Assembly: GCF_014694385.1 (NCBI RefSeq)
Contig: NZ_JAAOCA010000015.1
Coordinates: forward strand, 62,001 to 126,000
From: Pseudomonas typographi
Lineage (GTDB): Bacteria; Pseudomonadota; Gammaproteobacteria; Pseudomonadales; Pseudomonadaceae
Length of the DNA: 64,000 nt
Direction: 5' to 3'
Below, piece by piece: positions 53,235 to 62,572 of this stretch (positions are counted from its first letter, which is position 1; the number at the start of each line of letters is the position of its first letter). The notes beneath the pieces were generated by a model. That model ran no database searches. It had not been told where the DNA came from and was given only the letters and a program-made list of their open reading frames with translations. Both the position numbers and the translations under genes were made by a program.

Positions 53235-53246
53235 TTCATGTGCATG
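53235..53246. promoter_or_regulatory. secondary operator half, TTCATGTGCATG
   Basis: TTCATGTGCATG, one mismatch from the core of the palindrome 37 bases downstream at 53272. It sits close to the permease-side promoter and is probably a second binding site for the same regulator. Confidence 0.4.
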
Positions 53247-53271
53247 CGTGCTGGTGTGCCGAAATAGTATT

Positions 53272-53287
53272 ATTCATGTACATGAAT
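53272..53287. promoter_or_regulatory. 16-base palindromic operator
   Basis: ATTCATGTACATGAAT, a perfect palindrome in the divergent promoter between the permease (53177) and the XRE-cupin regulator (53344). Position and symmetry suit a dimeric XRE repressor that regulates both itself and the operon. Confidence 0.6.
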
Positions 53288-53343
53288 TAGGTTCAAGCTA
53301 GAATTGTGCCAACAACACATTTGTCAGAAGCGGGGAATTGCCG

Positions 53344-53937
53344 TTGGAAAGCAAACTGGGGAGTACGGGTGTAGCGGCGGCCGACGCCGGGCTGGGCTTG
53401 CGGTTAAGGGCAATGCGCTTGAATAAAGGTTTGCGAATCAAGGACGTGGCTGAGATTGCCGCCTGTTCCGAGAGCATGATTTCCAAGGTCGAGAAGGGCA
53501 CGGCGATGCCGTCGTTGCGGGTATTACATTCGCTGGCCGCTGCGTTGGGGACCACGATTGGCGCTTTATTCGAAGCCCCCAAGGCCGAAGGTATCGTGCG
53601 CCGCGCAGGCGAACGGCCAGTCATTCGGCTTGGCGAGGCGGATCATTCGCCGTGCGTCGCACTGGAACGGGTCGCCCCTGCCCAAACCGGAGCGCTGCTC
53701 GAAGTCAATATTCACATCATCGAGCCGGGCGCTCGCAGCGACGGCGCGATCACCCACGAAGGTGAAGAGTTGGGCTATGTGCTCGATGGCTGCCTGGAAC
53801 TGATCGTGGAAAACGAGCGTCACCTGCTCCAAGTTGGCGATTCGTTCTGGTTCCCGTCAGACCAGAAGCATCACTACAGCAATCCGGGTCGGGTGACCGC
53901 GCGGATACTCTGGGTGAATACGCCGCCGACGTTCTGA
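53344..53937 (+). CDS. XRE-family regulator with C-terminal cupin domain
   Basis: A 197-residue regulator of the PuuR-like XRE-cupin class. HTH near residues 18-70 (IKDVAEIAACSESMISKVEKG) and cupin domain near residues 105-190 (THEGEELGYVLDGCLELIVE, then GDSFWFPSDQKHHYSN) with His and Glu metal ligands retained. TTG 53344 has GGGGA seven bases upstream; TTG 53338 is too close to it. Probably a repressor of the divergent operon responding to a small amino or guanidino ligand bound in the cupin. Confidence 0.88.
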   Translation: MESKLGSTGVAAADAGLGLRLRAMRLNKGLRIKDVAEIAACSESMISKVEKGTAMPSLRVLHSLAAALGTTIGALFEAPKAEGIVRRAGERPVIRLGEADHSPCVALERVAPAQTGALLEVNIHIIEPGARSDGAITHEGEELGYVLDGCLELIVENERHLLQVGDSFWFPSDQKHHYSNPGRVTARILWVNTPPTF

Positions 53938-53959
53938 TGACGTGTTGCAGGTCCGCAGA

Positions 53960-54342
53960 TGCGGCCGATAGCGCTTTTAATTTTCCGCTCTCGGCCCACT
54001 GTACTGCCCGCGCGCAGCTTCGCTCTCCCACTGTCGCCCGCAATCATCGACGCCGGTCTGCAGGCCGCGCTACTGCTCGACGACGGGGGGCAGGTCCGGC
54101 CTGGGTACCCTGGATGGCCGAGAGGGTCGAGCGGCTGTCCCCGCACGCGGCGATTGCCTACGTGCGCTGCCAGCGCCGCGAAAAAACCGCCCGGAGCGTG
54201 ACCCACGATTTCGAGTTTCTTGCTCAGGACATGAGTCCGGTCCTGCGTATCCAAGGCCTGGTTTCGCTGAACCCAACCCACGATGTGGCACGCAGGCAAA
54301 AGCCTGCGGCACGCCCGAAGGTGGTGCTGCATGAACTTTGAA
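53960..54342 (+). pseudogene. relic of a polyketide synthase dehydratase domain
   Basis: One frame reads LSPAIIDAGLQAALLLDD, the second half of a PKS dehydratase hot-dog domain with the catalytic DxxxQ motif; after a frameshift near 54110 another frame continues WMAERVERLSPHAAIAYVRC, then DFEFLAQDMSPVLRIQGLVS and ends at TGA 54340-54342. Upstream PKS modules are absent. The acyltransferase start codon overlaps this end by twelve bases, as in an intact biosynthetic operon. It is not related to its neighbours. Confidence 0.6.
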
Positions 54343-54560
54343 CGACCTGGCGCGCTGGCAATCGCCTTTCCTGGCCAAGGCTCGCAATTTCCCGGAATGG
54401 GGCTGGAGCTGCTACCCAGGTTCCGCGAGATGACCGAAATCGCTGAGACACTGCTGGGCCTGCGGCTAGCCGAGTTGCTCGAAGATGCCGGCAGACTCGC
54501 CGACACCGCTTTCACGCAGCCTGCCGTATTCGTCGTCAGCGCGATGAGCTTCGAGGCAAT
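54331..54560 (+). pseudogene. 5' fragment of a FabD-like acyltransferase
   Basis: From ATG 54331 the protein reads FPGQGSQFPGMGLELLPRF, the malonyl/acyl transferase start with the GQGSQ oxyanion motif, and continues to QPAVFVVSAMSFEAM. It stops matching near 54560, before the GHSxG active site, where an unrelated minus-strand gene fragment abuts. Stand-alone acyltransferases accompany trans-AT polyketide synthases. Confidence 0.65.
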
Positions 54561-55168
54561 GAGCAACTCGAAGAAAGGGCCCCGCATATTCCCTAAGGCG
54601 CCCTCAAGCTTGCCAAGTCGGGTGATGACGTCGTCGAACTTGGCGGAGTCAACCACGCCCTGCACGGCGTCTTTCAAGGTTTTTATCAAGTCACGGAAGG
54701 CTGCAGCTATCTCTTTGCCAAAAAGAGATTCGGGCGTAGCGGGTATCACACCCGCTGACCTCAGCTCTGAAAAAGCGTCGTTATCGAAACGTGTGCCAAC
54801 CACGATAAACATGACGCGACCAATGTTGCTCAAGGCTTCAAGGGTTCTGACCTTGTGTAGAAATGGCTTTATCGCGGTGGCGCTGACGTTTTCAGTGAGA
54901 AGTACATCGCATGCGATGAATCCAGGTGTCAGTTCGCCCTTCCGCCACTCGGCCAGCGCGGTGCTGTAACTCGGTGCGGTGAGGTCCCAGTTGAACGTGC
55001 CTACATTGGGCAATTTGGCGTCGTCCGATCCACGTAGGGTGACACTGTTGTAGCTGGCCAGGGCTAAATTCCTCAACCATTCCTTGATGCTGTCTAGCAA
55101 GACCGACTCTGCCATCAAGCGTGATCGGACACCTGCAGCTATGGCATCCAAATCTGGACTTTGAATAG
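54560..55168 (-). pseudogene. internal fragment of an unrecognised protein
   Basis: About 200 residues open on the minus strand, running from TIQSPDLDAIAAG at the IS boundary to MRGPFFELLIASK at the acyltransferase junction. Features include LRGSDDAKLPNVGTF, CDVLLTENVSATAIKPFLHKV-like and VMFIVVGTRFDND. It is cut at both ends: 5' by the IS3 element and 3' by the acyltransferase fragment. I do not recognise it; the look is of a large accessory protein from a mobile region. Confidence 0.55.
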
Positions 55169-56056
55169 TGAATCGCCCCGGGTTTCGTGGAGGCCTCAAC
55201 TCTTGAGAAGATGAGACCATGAAAAAGACGACGACCTACTCCCCTGAAGCCCGTGAACGTGCCGTGCGAATGGTTGTGGAGCATCTGAACGACTACCCGT
55301 CCGAGTGGGCGGCCATTGAGGCCATTGCCCCGAAGATTGGCTGTGTAGCGCAAACCCTGCATGGCTGGATTCGTCGCCATCAGACCGACGTAGGGCAGCG
55401 CCCCGGTCAGACCAGCGAGGAGCGCGAGCGCATCAAGGCCCTGGAACGCGAGAACCGCGAGCTGCGTAAGCCAACGAGATCCTGCGTCTGGCCAGCGCGT
55501 ATTTTGCCCAGGCGGAGCTCGACCGCCGCACCAAGTTCCGAGGGCATTTGTCGATCAATACCGTGACCGTCTAGGGATCGAGCCGATCTGTCGCATCTTG
55601 CAGATCGCCCCGTCCGGTTACCGCAGGCATGCGGCCCAACTTCTTAACCCGCAACGGCGTTGTTGCCGTGCTCAGCGCGATGAGACCTTGAGCCTGGAGG
55701 TCCAGCGCGTATGGGACACCAACAGGCAGTGCTATGGTGCGGTGAAGGCATGAAGACCGACTTCGTGCTCGATGCCCTGGAACAAGCCCTGTACGCCCGT
55801 CAGCCGCACCGCATGGGTGGTCTGATTCACCATAGCGACCGTGGTAGCCAGTACGTCTCAATCCGCTACACCGAGCGGCTGGTGGAGGCCGGCATCGAGC
55901 CCTCGGTCGGCAGCAAGGGCGATAGCTACGACAACGCCTTGGCTGAAACCATCAACGGGCTGTACAAGACTGAGCTGATTTACTGTCAGTCCTGGAAGAG
56001 TCGAGAAGCGGTTGAAATGGCGACCCTGGACTGGGTGCACTGGTACAACCATTGGT
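55169..56056 (+). mobile_element. IS3-family element, internally deleted
   Basis: The left end begins TGAATCGCCCCGG at 55169. OrfA starts at ATG 55219 ([19 protein letters not shown]) and is frameshifted by one missing G after 55470 (AAGCCAACGAG where AAGGCC is expected). OrfB segments [19 protein letters not shown] near 55550-55620 and DALEQALYARQPHR to ETINGLYKTELIY near 55765-55985 are separated by a deletion at about 55748 that removes the first catalytic Asp region. Homology ends at HWYNH near 56052. The element cannot transpose unaided. Confidence 0.8.
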
Positions 56057-56067
56057 TTTTGAGAACC

Positions 56068-56107
56068 TAAACTGTTGCATGTGAATTAAAACTGTCGCAT
56101 GTGGGTT
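56068..56107. repeat. tandem repeat of about 20 bases
   Basis: TAAACTGTTGCATGTGAATT followed by TAAAACTGTCGCATGTGGGTT. Two near-identical units just outside the IS3 element, similar to multiple terminal repeats of IS21-type elements; possibly the end of another lost insertion. Confidence 0.45.
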
Positions 56108-56199
56108 ATAACCTTGTAGCTCAACGATCTAACTCACCCTCTATAAAAGCCTGCGTCAGGTTGCACAACCCTTTACACACACAGCAAAGGGTAGCACCC

Positions 56200-58617
56200 A
56201 TGCATCTGATCAATCGCGACCGCCACCCCGTGGGGACTCTTTCGCTGGCGATTGCGCTGGCTTCCTTCGGCTCGGCACAGGCGCAGGCTATCCGCGATGG
56301 GGCGGGCGACGTGCAACAATTCGACATTGCCAGCGGGCCTCTTGACCAGACGCTGTTGAGTATCTCGCGCCAGATCGGGTCTGCTATCTCCTTCGACCAA
56401 ACGCTGGTCGACGCCCATTGGGCTCCGGCAATTCACGGCGCCCTGAGCCCAGAGCAGGCCCTGAAGCTGGCGCTGCAAGGCTCGGGCTTGCAGGAGGAGC
56501 AACATGATCAGACGGTGGTCATCACGCCCGTCGTGAAGCCGGCCGCGACGGAGCCGGACTCCACGAGTATTACCCCGGCGCTGCCAAAGGTCACCGTAAC
56601 GGCGGAACACCGTGCCTCCGATCTGCAAACCACACCGGTGGCCATTGGCGTGGTGGGCGGCGCAGAGCTGCAACGGGGTGTTCAGCCACTGGGGCGCGAC
56701 CTTAACGCGATATCGCCCAACCTGCTGGCCCCCAGTGGTTGGCAAGGATCGAGTGCGGGCGGCAGCTTCTACATCCGTGGCGTCGGCACCGACAGCGCGT
56801 TGTACCCCAGCGCGGTGGCGCTGTATGTCGATGATGTGTGGATTTCCCGGCAGTTCGGCAACGGCCTGCAGTTGAGCTTTCCCGACATCGAGCGGGTCGA
56901 AGTGCTCCGTGGGCCACAGGGCACCTTGTACGGGCAGAGCAGCAGCGGCGGCGCGATCAAGCTAGTGTCCCGCGACCCCACCGGCAACGCGGCCTGGGTG
57001 CAGGTGACCGGCGCCAGCCGCGACGGCCAGGGCGTGAAGCTTTACGCCTCCCATGAGCTGGTCCCGGACTTGCTCTACGGCAGCATCGCGTTCGGCCGGT
57101 ACAAGGAAGATGGCTATACCTATAATCATACCTTGGGCCGCTACGTCGACGCCTCCGACAGCACCGTGTCCCGGGTGAAATTGCGCTTCACCCCGTCGCC
57201 GGACCTCGAGGCAGTGCTGTCGGTGGACTACTCACTGGATCATTCGGACAGCCCGACCGGCATCGCCCGCGATTATCCGGGGACCCGCCATGATCCACGG
57301 GATACCTACGAAAACACTAATCCCCGCGTCCATGACACCAGTGACGGTGCCACGTTGAAGGTCGTAAAGAAGTTAGATGAGCACCTCAGCCTGAAGTCCA
57401 TCACCGCCTACCGCGGCCTGGACCTCAACCCCAACCCCATGCCTCTGGACGGCGAGCCAACCGACGTGGCGGGATGGGACATCGATGTAAAACATCACCA
57501 GCGCTCGCAAGAGTTCCAGTTGCTGGGTGACTACGATCGCTTCAACTACGTGCTGGGCGCCCTGGCGATGTCGGAAAACCTGCAGGCGGGACGCCCCTCC
57601 TGGTACGACGAAGCCTACACGCGGCAAGTGGCGAATATCCGCAACGAAAACTTCGGTCTCTACGGCCAAGGCACCTACAAGCTGACCTCCCAGCTCGGCC
57701 TGACCGCGGGGCTGCGAGTGAGTCGCGACAAGCAGGATTACCGCAATCGCCTGTGGAATTCCAACCAGGGATTACAGTACCTGGACCAGGTGTTCGATAC
57801 CGGCAACCTGCACATGGAGCGCACGTCCACCACGCCGAAAGTGGGGCTCGAATACACCTGGAGTCCCCACCTGTTTACCTACGCCAGCGTGACCAAGGGC
57901 GAAAAGGCCGGGGGCTATAGCCCGACAGGGGTCAGTAAGGCGATCTCCTCGGTGTTGCTCGACCCGGAGAAAGTCACATCCTATGAAATCGGCGCTAAGA
58001 GCAAGTTCTTCGATGACCGTCTGCAGCTCAATGCCGATGTGTTCTACAGCAATTACAAGGATTACCACGCGGGCCTCAACGGCGTCGTCGTCAACGGCGT
58101 GGAGATCCCCGGCACGACCACGGTCAATGCCGGCAAGGCCAAGATCTACGGGCTCGAGTTCGACGCCACCGCGCGCCTGACCAGCAATCTGGATTGGTCG
58201 GTCTGGGGGGCACTGCAGCGTTCCAAGATCCAGGAATTCCTCAACCCACTGGGGGAGACCAACTACAAAGGCAACGAACTGCCCTCGGCGCCGAGGGTAA
58301 GCGGGGGCACGCGGCTGAACTATAAAGTGCCCGTGGAGATCCCCGGCGAAATCCACGCCAACAGCACGGTGCGCTATATCGGCAAGAACTACTCCGACCC
58401 GTCCAATACCTTCCGTGTGCCGACCCAGACGTACGTCGACGCCGGGGTCGACTACAACACCCCTGATGGCCATTGGACCGTGGCACTGGAGGCACGCAAC
58501 CTGTTCAACCGCACCTTTGATGTGACCAACCTGAATGCTCCTTCGCTGGGTTGGAACATCGACCTGTACAACCCGCCGCGATCGCTGCAAGCGTCATTGC
58601 GTTATGACTTCTTTTAA
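56200..58617 (+). CDS. TonB-dependent outer-membrane receptor with STN signalling domain
   Basis: An 805-residue receptor. Signal peptide ends near residue 30 (GSAQAQA); the STN secretin/TonB N-terminal domain spans about 40-110 (FDIASGPLDQTLLSISRQIG); plug domain from about 135 with VTVTAEHRASDLQTTP as TonB-box region and RGPQGTLYG near 245; beta-barrel to the end, closing with SLRYDFF. STN domains talk to FecR-type anti-sigma factors. A FecI/FecR pair is encoded 4 kb downstream on the same strand. ATG 56200 follows AAAGGGTAG. It heads the organosulfur-like operon. Confidence 0.9.
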   Translation: MHLINRDRHPVGTLSLAIALASFGSAQAQAIRDGAGDVQQFDIASGPLDQTLLSISRQIGSAISFDQTLVDAHWAPAIHGALSPEQALKLALQGSGLQEEQHDQTVVITPVVKPAATEPDSTSITPALPKVTVTAEHRASDLQTTPVAIGVVGGAELQRGVQPLGRDLNAISPNLLAPSGWQGSSAGGSFYIRGVGTDSALYPSAVALYVDDVWISRQFGNGLQLSFPDIERVEVLRGPQGTLYGQSSSGGAIKLVSRDPTGNAAWVQVTGASRDGQGVKLYASHELVPDLLYGSIAFGRYKEDGYTYNHTLGRYVDASDSTVSRVKLRFTPSPDLEAVLSVDYSLDHSDSPTGIARDYPGTRHDPRDTYENTNPRVHDTSDGATLKVVKKLDEHLSLKSITAYRGLDLNPNPMPLDGEPTDVAGWDIDVKHHQRSQEFQLLGDYDRFNYVLGALAMSENLQAGRPSWYDEAYTRQVANIRNENFGLYGQGTYKLTSQLGLTAGLRVSRDKQDYRNRLWNSNQGLQYLDQVFDTGNLHMERTSTTPKVGLEYTWSPHLFTYASVTKGEKAGGYSPTGVSKAISSVLLDPEKVTSYEIGAKSKFFDDRLQLNADVFYSNYKDYHAGLNGVVVNGVEIPGTTTVNAGKAKIYGLEFDATARLTSNLDWSVWGALQRSKIQEFLNPLGETNYKGNELPSAPRVSGGTRLNYKVPVEIPGEIHANSTVRYIGKNYSDPSNTFRVPTQTYVDAGVDYNTPDGHWTVALEARNLFNRTFDVTNLNAPSLGWNIDLYNPPRSLQASLRYDFF

Positions 58618-58644
58618 CGGCCGGCCTACCGCACAGGTGCAAGT

Positions 58645-59649
58645 ATGAAACCCCTTTTACGCTCCCGTTTCGCGCCCACGCTGTTGCTGGTGATGGGCCT
58701 CTTGAGTGGCCAGGCGAATTGCTGGGCTCAACCGCCGCGGCAGAAGTTGATCGTGGCGATGCACGAACCGGTCACGCAACGGCTGGCCGACGCCTCCAAG
58801 GCCTTCGACGGCGCCTCGTTCGATCTGGAGTGGGCCATTCTGCCGGGTTCGGCGGCGCAGATCACCGCCCTGTACGCCAAGGCCATCGATGTCGCCTACA
58901 TCGGCGATACCGCCATCGATTTCGAGGCGGCCAATTCGTCCAGGGACTGGAACACCGAAGGCGCCCAGCTCGTCAATTTCGCCAGCTGGCAATGGGACTA
59001 CCTGTTGCCCGGCCTGGTGACCGCGGTGCGTACCGACCGCAATATCCAGGACGCCAAGGATTTGAAGGGCAAGACCTGGGCATTCAATTTCGGCGGCACG
59101 CCCTATGCGCTCTACGTGGCCTCACTGGTAAAGGCCGGGCTGACACCCAAGGACATCAAACCGGCGCAGATGACTGATGCCTACGTGGCGTCCTCGGCGT
59201 TCGTGCGCGGTGATGTCGACGTCCTGAGCGACGATTACTACTCGATCCGAGACCTGGTCGAAGCCGGCAAGGCCAAGGTCATGTGGACGTCACAGGAGGT
59301 CGGGGTGCCCAACCTGGCTGTGCTGGTGGCCAGGCCGCAGACGCTGGTAGACAAACACGATGCGATAGCTGACCTGCTGGTGCGCTTCGGCCGCTATCAC
59401 AAGTGGTACCTGGACAACCCGCAAGCGGCCCAGGCCATTATCGCCTCGACGCTCAAGCTGAGCCCCGAGCGGGCGGCCTATTACTGGGCTAGCAATCGCT
59501 GGCAGTACGTGTCCATCAACGACGAGTCCCTCGCCGCCCAGCAGAAGGTCGCCGACCTGTTCTACAGCGCGGGTGCGTTGAAGAAAAAGATCAACGTCAG
59601 GGCACTCTGGACCAACCAATTCAGCGCTTCGACGGTCGTGCAGCCTTAG
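58645..59649 (+). CDS. ABC-type substrate-binding protein, SsuA/TauA-like
   Basis: A 334-residue binding protein of the aliphatic sulfonate/nitrate/taurine family. The signal peptide ends near residue 28 (NCWAQ). LIVAMHEPVTQRLADASKAF lies near 35, DVAYIGDTAIDFEAAN near 79 and WAFNFGGTPYALYVASLVKAGL near 137. No permease or ATPase gene lies beside it, so it must use another transporter, or help the TonB receptor. It begins 27 bases after the receptor stop. Confidence 0.85.
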   Translation: MKPLLRSRFAPTLLLVMGLLSGQANCWAQPPRQKLIVAMHEPVTQRLADASKAFDGASFDLEWAILPGSAAQITALYAKAIDVAYIGDTAIDFEAANSSRDWNTEGAQLVNFASWQWDYLLPGLVTAVRTDRNIQDAKDLKGKTWAFNFGGTPYALYVASLVKAGLTPKDIKPAQMTDAYVASSAFVRGDVDVLSDDYYSIRDLVEAGKAKVMWTSQEVGVPNLAVLVARPQTLVDKHDAIADLLVRFGRYHKWYLDNPQAAQAIIASTLKLSPERAAYYWASNRWQYVSINDESLAAQQKVADLFYSAGALKKKINVRALWTNQFSASTVVQP

Positions 59650-59702
59650 TGCAAGCCGCGGCGGCAACGGCGCTTCACCTCTTCAGCAAAGGCACGATAC
59701 AA

Positions 59703-61016
59703 ATGGCCAAGCCAAGACAAATGCACCTGATGCTGCAGATAGGCATCATCGGCAACCACCCTGCCGGATGGCGCCACCAAGACAGCCGAGTGCATGAACT
59801 GCGCTCGCTCTCGTTGCACGCGGACATTGCGCGTGAGGCCGAGCAAGCCTGTCTCGATAGCCTTTTTCTGGCTGACGCGGTCGGCCGCTGGGGCACCGCG
59901 ACCTATTCGGCCGACGGATACCTAGAGGCGTTAACTTTGCTGTCGGCGTTGTCGGCGGTCACGCACAAAATCGGCTTGATCGGTACGGCCTCCACGTCGT
60001 TTTCGCAGCCGTTCAATCTGGCCCGCCAGTTTGCCTCGCTGGACCACCTGAGCAATGGCCGCGCCGGCTGGAACATCGTCACCTCGGCCTATGGTGAAAA
60101 GAACTTCGGCCTCGACCAGATCTCTCATCACGAGCAACGCTACGCGCAAGCGGCGGAGTTCGTCGAGGCCGCGTCGCAGCTATGGAACAGCTGGGAAAGC
60201 GACGCCATCATCGCGAACGCCGAAACCGGTATCTATGCCGACGAAAGCAAGATCCACCGCATCGATTTCAGCGGCTCGCACTTCAGTATCCAAGGGCCGT
60301 TGAACATTCCGCGTTCACCCCAGGGGCGGCCAGTGTTAGTTCAGGCGGGGTCATCGCTGCAGGGCCGCGATCTGGCGGCGCGGGTCGCAGAGGTCGTGTT
60401 CACCGCGCAGCCGACGTTGGTTGAGGCGAAAGCGTTCTACCACGACATTAAGTCCAGGGCAGCCGCCTATGGGCGCTCCCCTGACCAGATCAAGGTGCTG
60501 GTGGGCATCAACGCCATCGTCGGCGCGACCGAGGAGGCCGCCCAGCAGGTGCGCAGCGAGCTTGCTCAAGGCCTGCGGGAGGACTACGGGCGGCTACGGC
60601 TCTCGGCGATCCTCGGTGGCGCCGACCTGACCGGCCTGGCGCTGGACGAGCCGCTGCCGCCGTCGATTTTTGTCGAGGAACACGACATCAATCGCCGACA
60701 GAGCCGCTTCGGCGTGTTCAAGCGCTTGGCCCTAGTGGAGCGGCTGACGATGCGCCAACTCATCGAGACCGAGGCCCTGTCTGCTGGCCATTGGGTGGTC
60801 ACCGGCTCCGGGCAGACGGTGGCGCGACGGATGATCGAGTATTTCGACCAGGGCGCAGCCGATGGCTTCGTCTTCCTCCCCGCTTACGTACCGCAAGGCG
60901 TGACCAGCGTCCTGCAGCACGTGGTGCCCGAATTGCAGAACGCTGGTTATTTCCGCACCGCCTACGAAGCTTCGAACCTGCGCGGGCACCTCGGCCTGGC
61001 GCCACTGGCCGGCTGA
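59703..61016 (+). CDS. LLM-class FMN-dependent monooxygenase, DszA/NtaA-like
   Basis: A 437-residue FMNH2-dependent monooxygenase in the NtaA/DszA/SnaA group. CLDSLFLADAVGRWG near residue 55, ARQFASLDHLSNGRAGWNIVTS near 106, KNFGL near 130, and RPVLVQAGSSLQGRDLAARVAEVVF near 209 are family landmarks. ATG 59703 lies 53 bases after the binding protein stop. DszA opens sulfone rings; with the DszC-like enzyme next it suggests attack on an organosulfur compound. No dedicated flavin reductase is in this operon. Confidence 0.88.
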   Translation: MAKPRQMHLMLQIGIIGNHPAGWRHQDSRVHELRSLSLHADIAREAEQACLDSLFLADAVGRWGTATYSADGYLEALTLLSALSAVTHKIGLIGTASTSFSQPFNLARQFASLDHLSNGRAGWNIVTSAYGEKNFGLDQISHHEQRYAQAAEFVEAASQLWNSWESDAIIANAETGIYADESKIHRIDFSGSHFSIQGPLNIPRSPQGRPVLVQAGSSLQGRDLAARVAEVVFTAQPTLVEAKAFYHDIKSRAAAYGRSPDQIKVLVGINAIVGATEEAAQQVRSELAQGLREDYGRLRLSAILGGADLTGLALDEPLPPSIFVEEHDINRRQSRFGVFKRLALVERLTMRQLIETEALSAGHWVVTGSGQTVARRMIEYFDQGAADGFVFLPAYVPQGVTSVLQHVVPELQNAGYFRTAYEASNLRGHLGLAPLAG

Positions 61017-61046
61017 TTGCCAACCCCCTTTTGATTGGAAACCACG

Positions 61047-62282
61047 ATGACTTACACCCAGAGCGTTCAAGCGACAGAACCCGTTCCCTTGGCCGACGAT
61101 TCCCCTGCTCGGATCCTGGAGCGGGCCCGCCGCCTCGCCGAAGAGCTGCGCAAGGGCGAGTCTGAGCGCGATCGCCACCGCATCCTGGCCTGGGAGCCGT
61201 TGCAGGCATTTCGTCAGTCCGGGCTCGGCGCCTTGCAGTTGCCCCGTGAACACGCTGGCGCGGATGTGTCTATGGCGACCCTTGCTGAAGTGACTGCCAT
61301 TCTGGCCGAGGCCGATGCCTCGGTCGCCCAGGTCGCGCTGGTGCACTGGTCGGCGGTGGGGTTGATCCTGCACAGTGCACTGCCGGCCAGGAGGCCGTTT
61401 TTTATCGAGCGCATTCAACAAGGAGATCTGTTCGGCAACGCCTCGGCTGAAGGTCCCAAGCATGTTGCCGGGTTCGTCCAGAGCAGCCTTCGCCATGAAC
61501 ATGGCCGGTATCTGCTCAATGGCGAGAAGTTCTACGCCACCGGGGTGCAGTATTCGGACTGGTTTTATGTGCCTGCGGTGTTCGCGGACGAGCGACGTTT
61601 TGTCTTCCTGCCCACCCGTACTACCGGAGTCACGGTGTTCGATGACTGGACAGGTATCGGCCAACGCACCACCGCCAGTGGCCGGGTGACCTTGGACGAC
61701 GTAGTCATTGACCCTGCGGACATCCTCCAAGCGCAGGGCAAGGGTGATGGTTCCAATGAGCGGCTGTCCGGCCTGGCTCATGTACTGCATTCGGCTATCG
61801 AATTGGGCATTGGCCGGGCCGCAGTACGCGATACCCTAGGCTTCATCCGCGAGCACGCGCATCCGCCGCGCGGGAGCAATGCCCAGGCCGCCACCGAGGA
61901 TTTCTTCACCATCAGGGCAGTCGGGGAAATTACCCTGCTCGACGAGATCGCCGAGGCGCTGGTGCAGCGCGCCGCCGCTCAGTTGGACCTGGCATATGCC
62001 GAATTGACCGAACACGCCGCCGTAGATGCGCTGCACAAGGTCTGCCACGCCAAGATCGTGACCGAACAATTCGCTTTGACGGCGGCGCAGCGCCTGTTCG
62101 AATTGGGCGGGACCCATTCCGCTCTTGAGGAACACAACTTTTCCCGGCACTGGCGCAATAGCCGCACCCATAGCCTTCACGACGGCACGCGCTGGAAGTA
62201 CTTTACCCTCGGCAACCGAGTGCTCAATGGCAAGAAGCCCGACCCGTTCACGCTCGGCTATCCGTTTACCGATATCGGTTGA
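61047..62282 (+). CDS. acyl-CoA-dehydrogenase-fold flavin monooxygenase, SfnB/DszC-like
   Basis: A 411-residue acyl-CoA dehydrogenase-like flavoprotein of the SfnB/DszC type. SAEGPKHV near residue 136, LNGEKFYATGVQYSDWFYVPAV near 158, and the C-terminal HWRNSRTHSLHDGTRWKY near 375 are characteristic; the Arg-rich end motif rather than a catalytic Glu argues for oxygenase, not dehydrogenase. ATG 61047 is preceded by TTGGAAACC; a TTG at 61035 is possible. It follows the DszA-like gene by 30 bases. SfnB is linked to dimethylsulfone use. Confidence 0.86.
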   Translation: MTYTQSVQATEPVPLADDSPARILERARRLAEELRKGESERDRHRILAWEPLQAFRQSGLGALQLPREHAGADVSMATLAEVTAILAEADASVAQVALVHWSAVGLILHSALPARRPFFIERIQQGDLFGNASAEGPKHVAGFVQSSLRHEHGRYLLNGEKFYATGVQYSDWFYVPAVFADERRFVFLPTRTTGVTVFDDWTGIGQRTTASGRVTLDDVVIDPADILQAQGKGDGSNERLSGLAHVLHSAIELGIGRAAVRDTLGFIREHAHPPRGSNAQAATEDFFTIRAVGEITLLDEIAEALVQRAAAQLDLAYAELTEHAAVDALHKVCHAKIVTEQFALTAAQRLFELGGTHSALEEHNFSRHWRNSRTHSLHDGTRWKYFTLGNRVLNGKKPDPFTLGYPFTDIG

Positions 62283-62572
62283 AGGTCCGCCCTTCGGGGC
62301 GAACTTTACCGCAAGTAGGCGATGGCTTGTCTACATGGCAGGGACCTTGTTGGGCGGCGCCTGTGTGACCGCCGATATTGGCATTCGCCCGATTTTACTT
62401 ATGTCATTTTGCATGACTCAGCGTTTTTTTAATTCCTTCCAGTGTCCTGCACAATTCGGCAAAGTGTCGGCCATCAGCGAACGCGGTTTTCGGTTCACGT
62501 CGTGAATTGGACGGGCTTTCGTTGGACCAAGCGCGAGTGGCAACAATTTGGCGAGCGGGGGGAGGGTGAGGT

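Noticed and set aside
53874..54555. Continuation of the minus-strand frame beyond the unknown fragment
   Set aside because: The sequence here is antisense to the PKS and acyltransferase relics; the real fragment ends near 54560.
57373..58590. Minus-strand open frames opposite the TonB receptor
   Set aside because: Antisense artefacts of high GC content; no start signals or domains.
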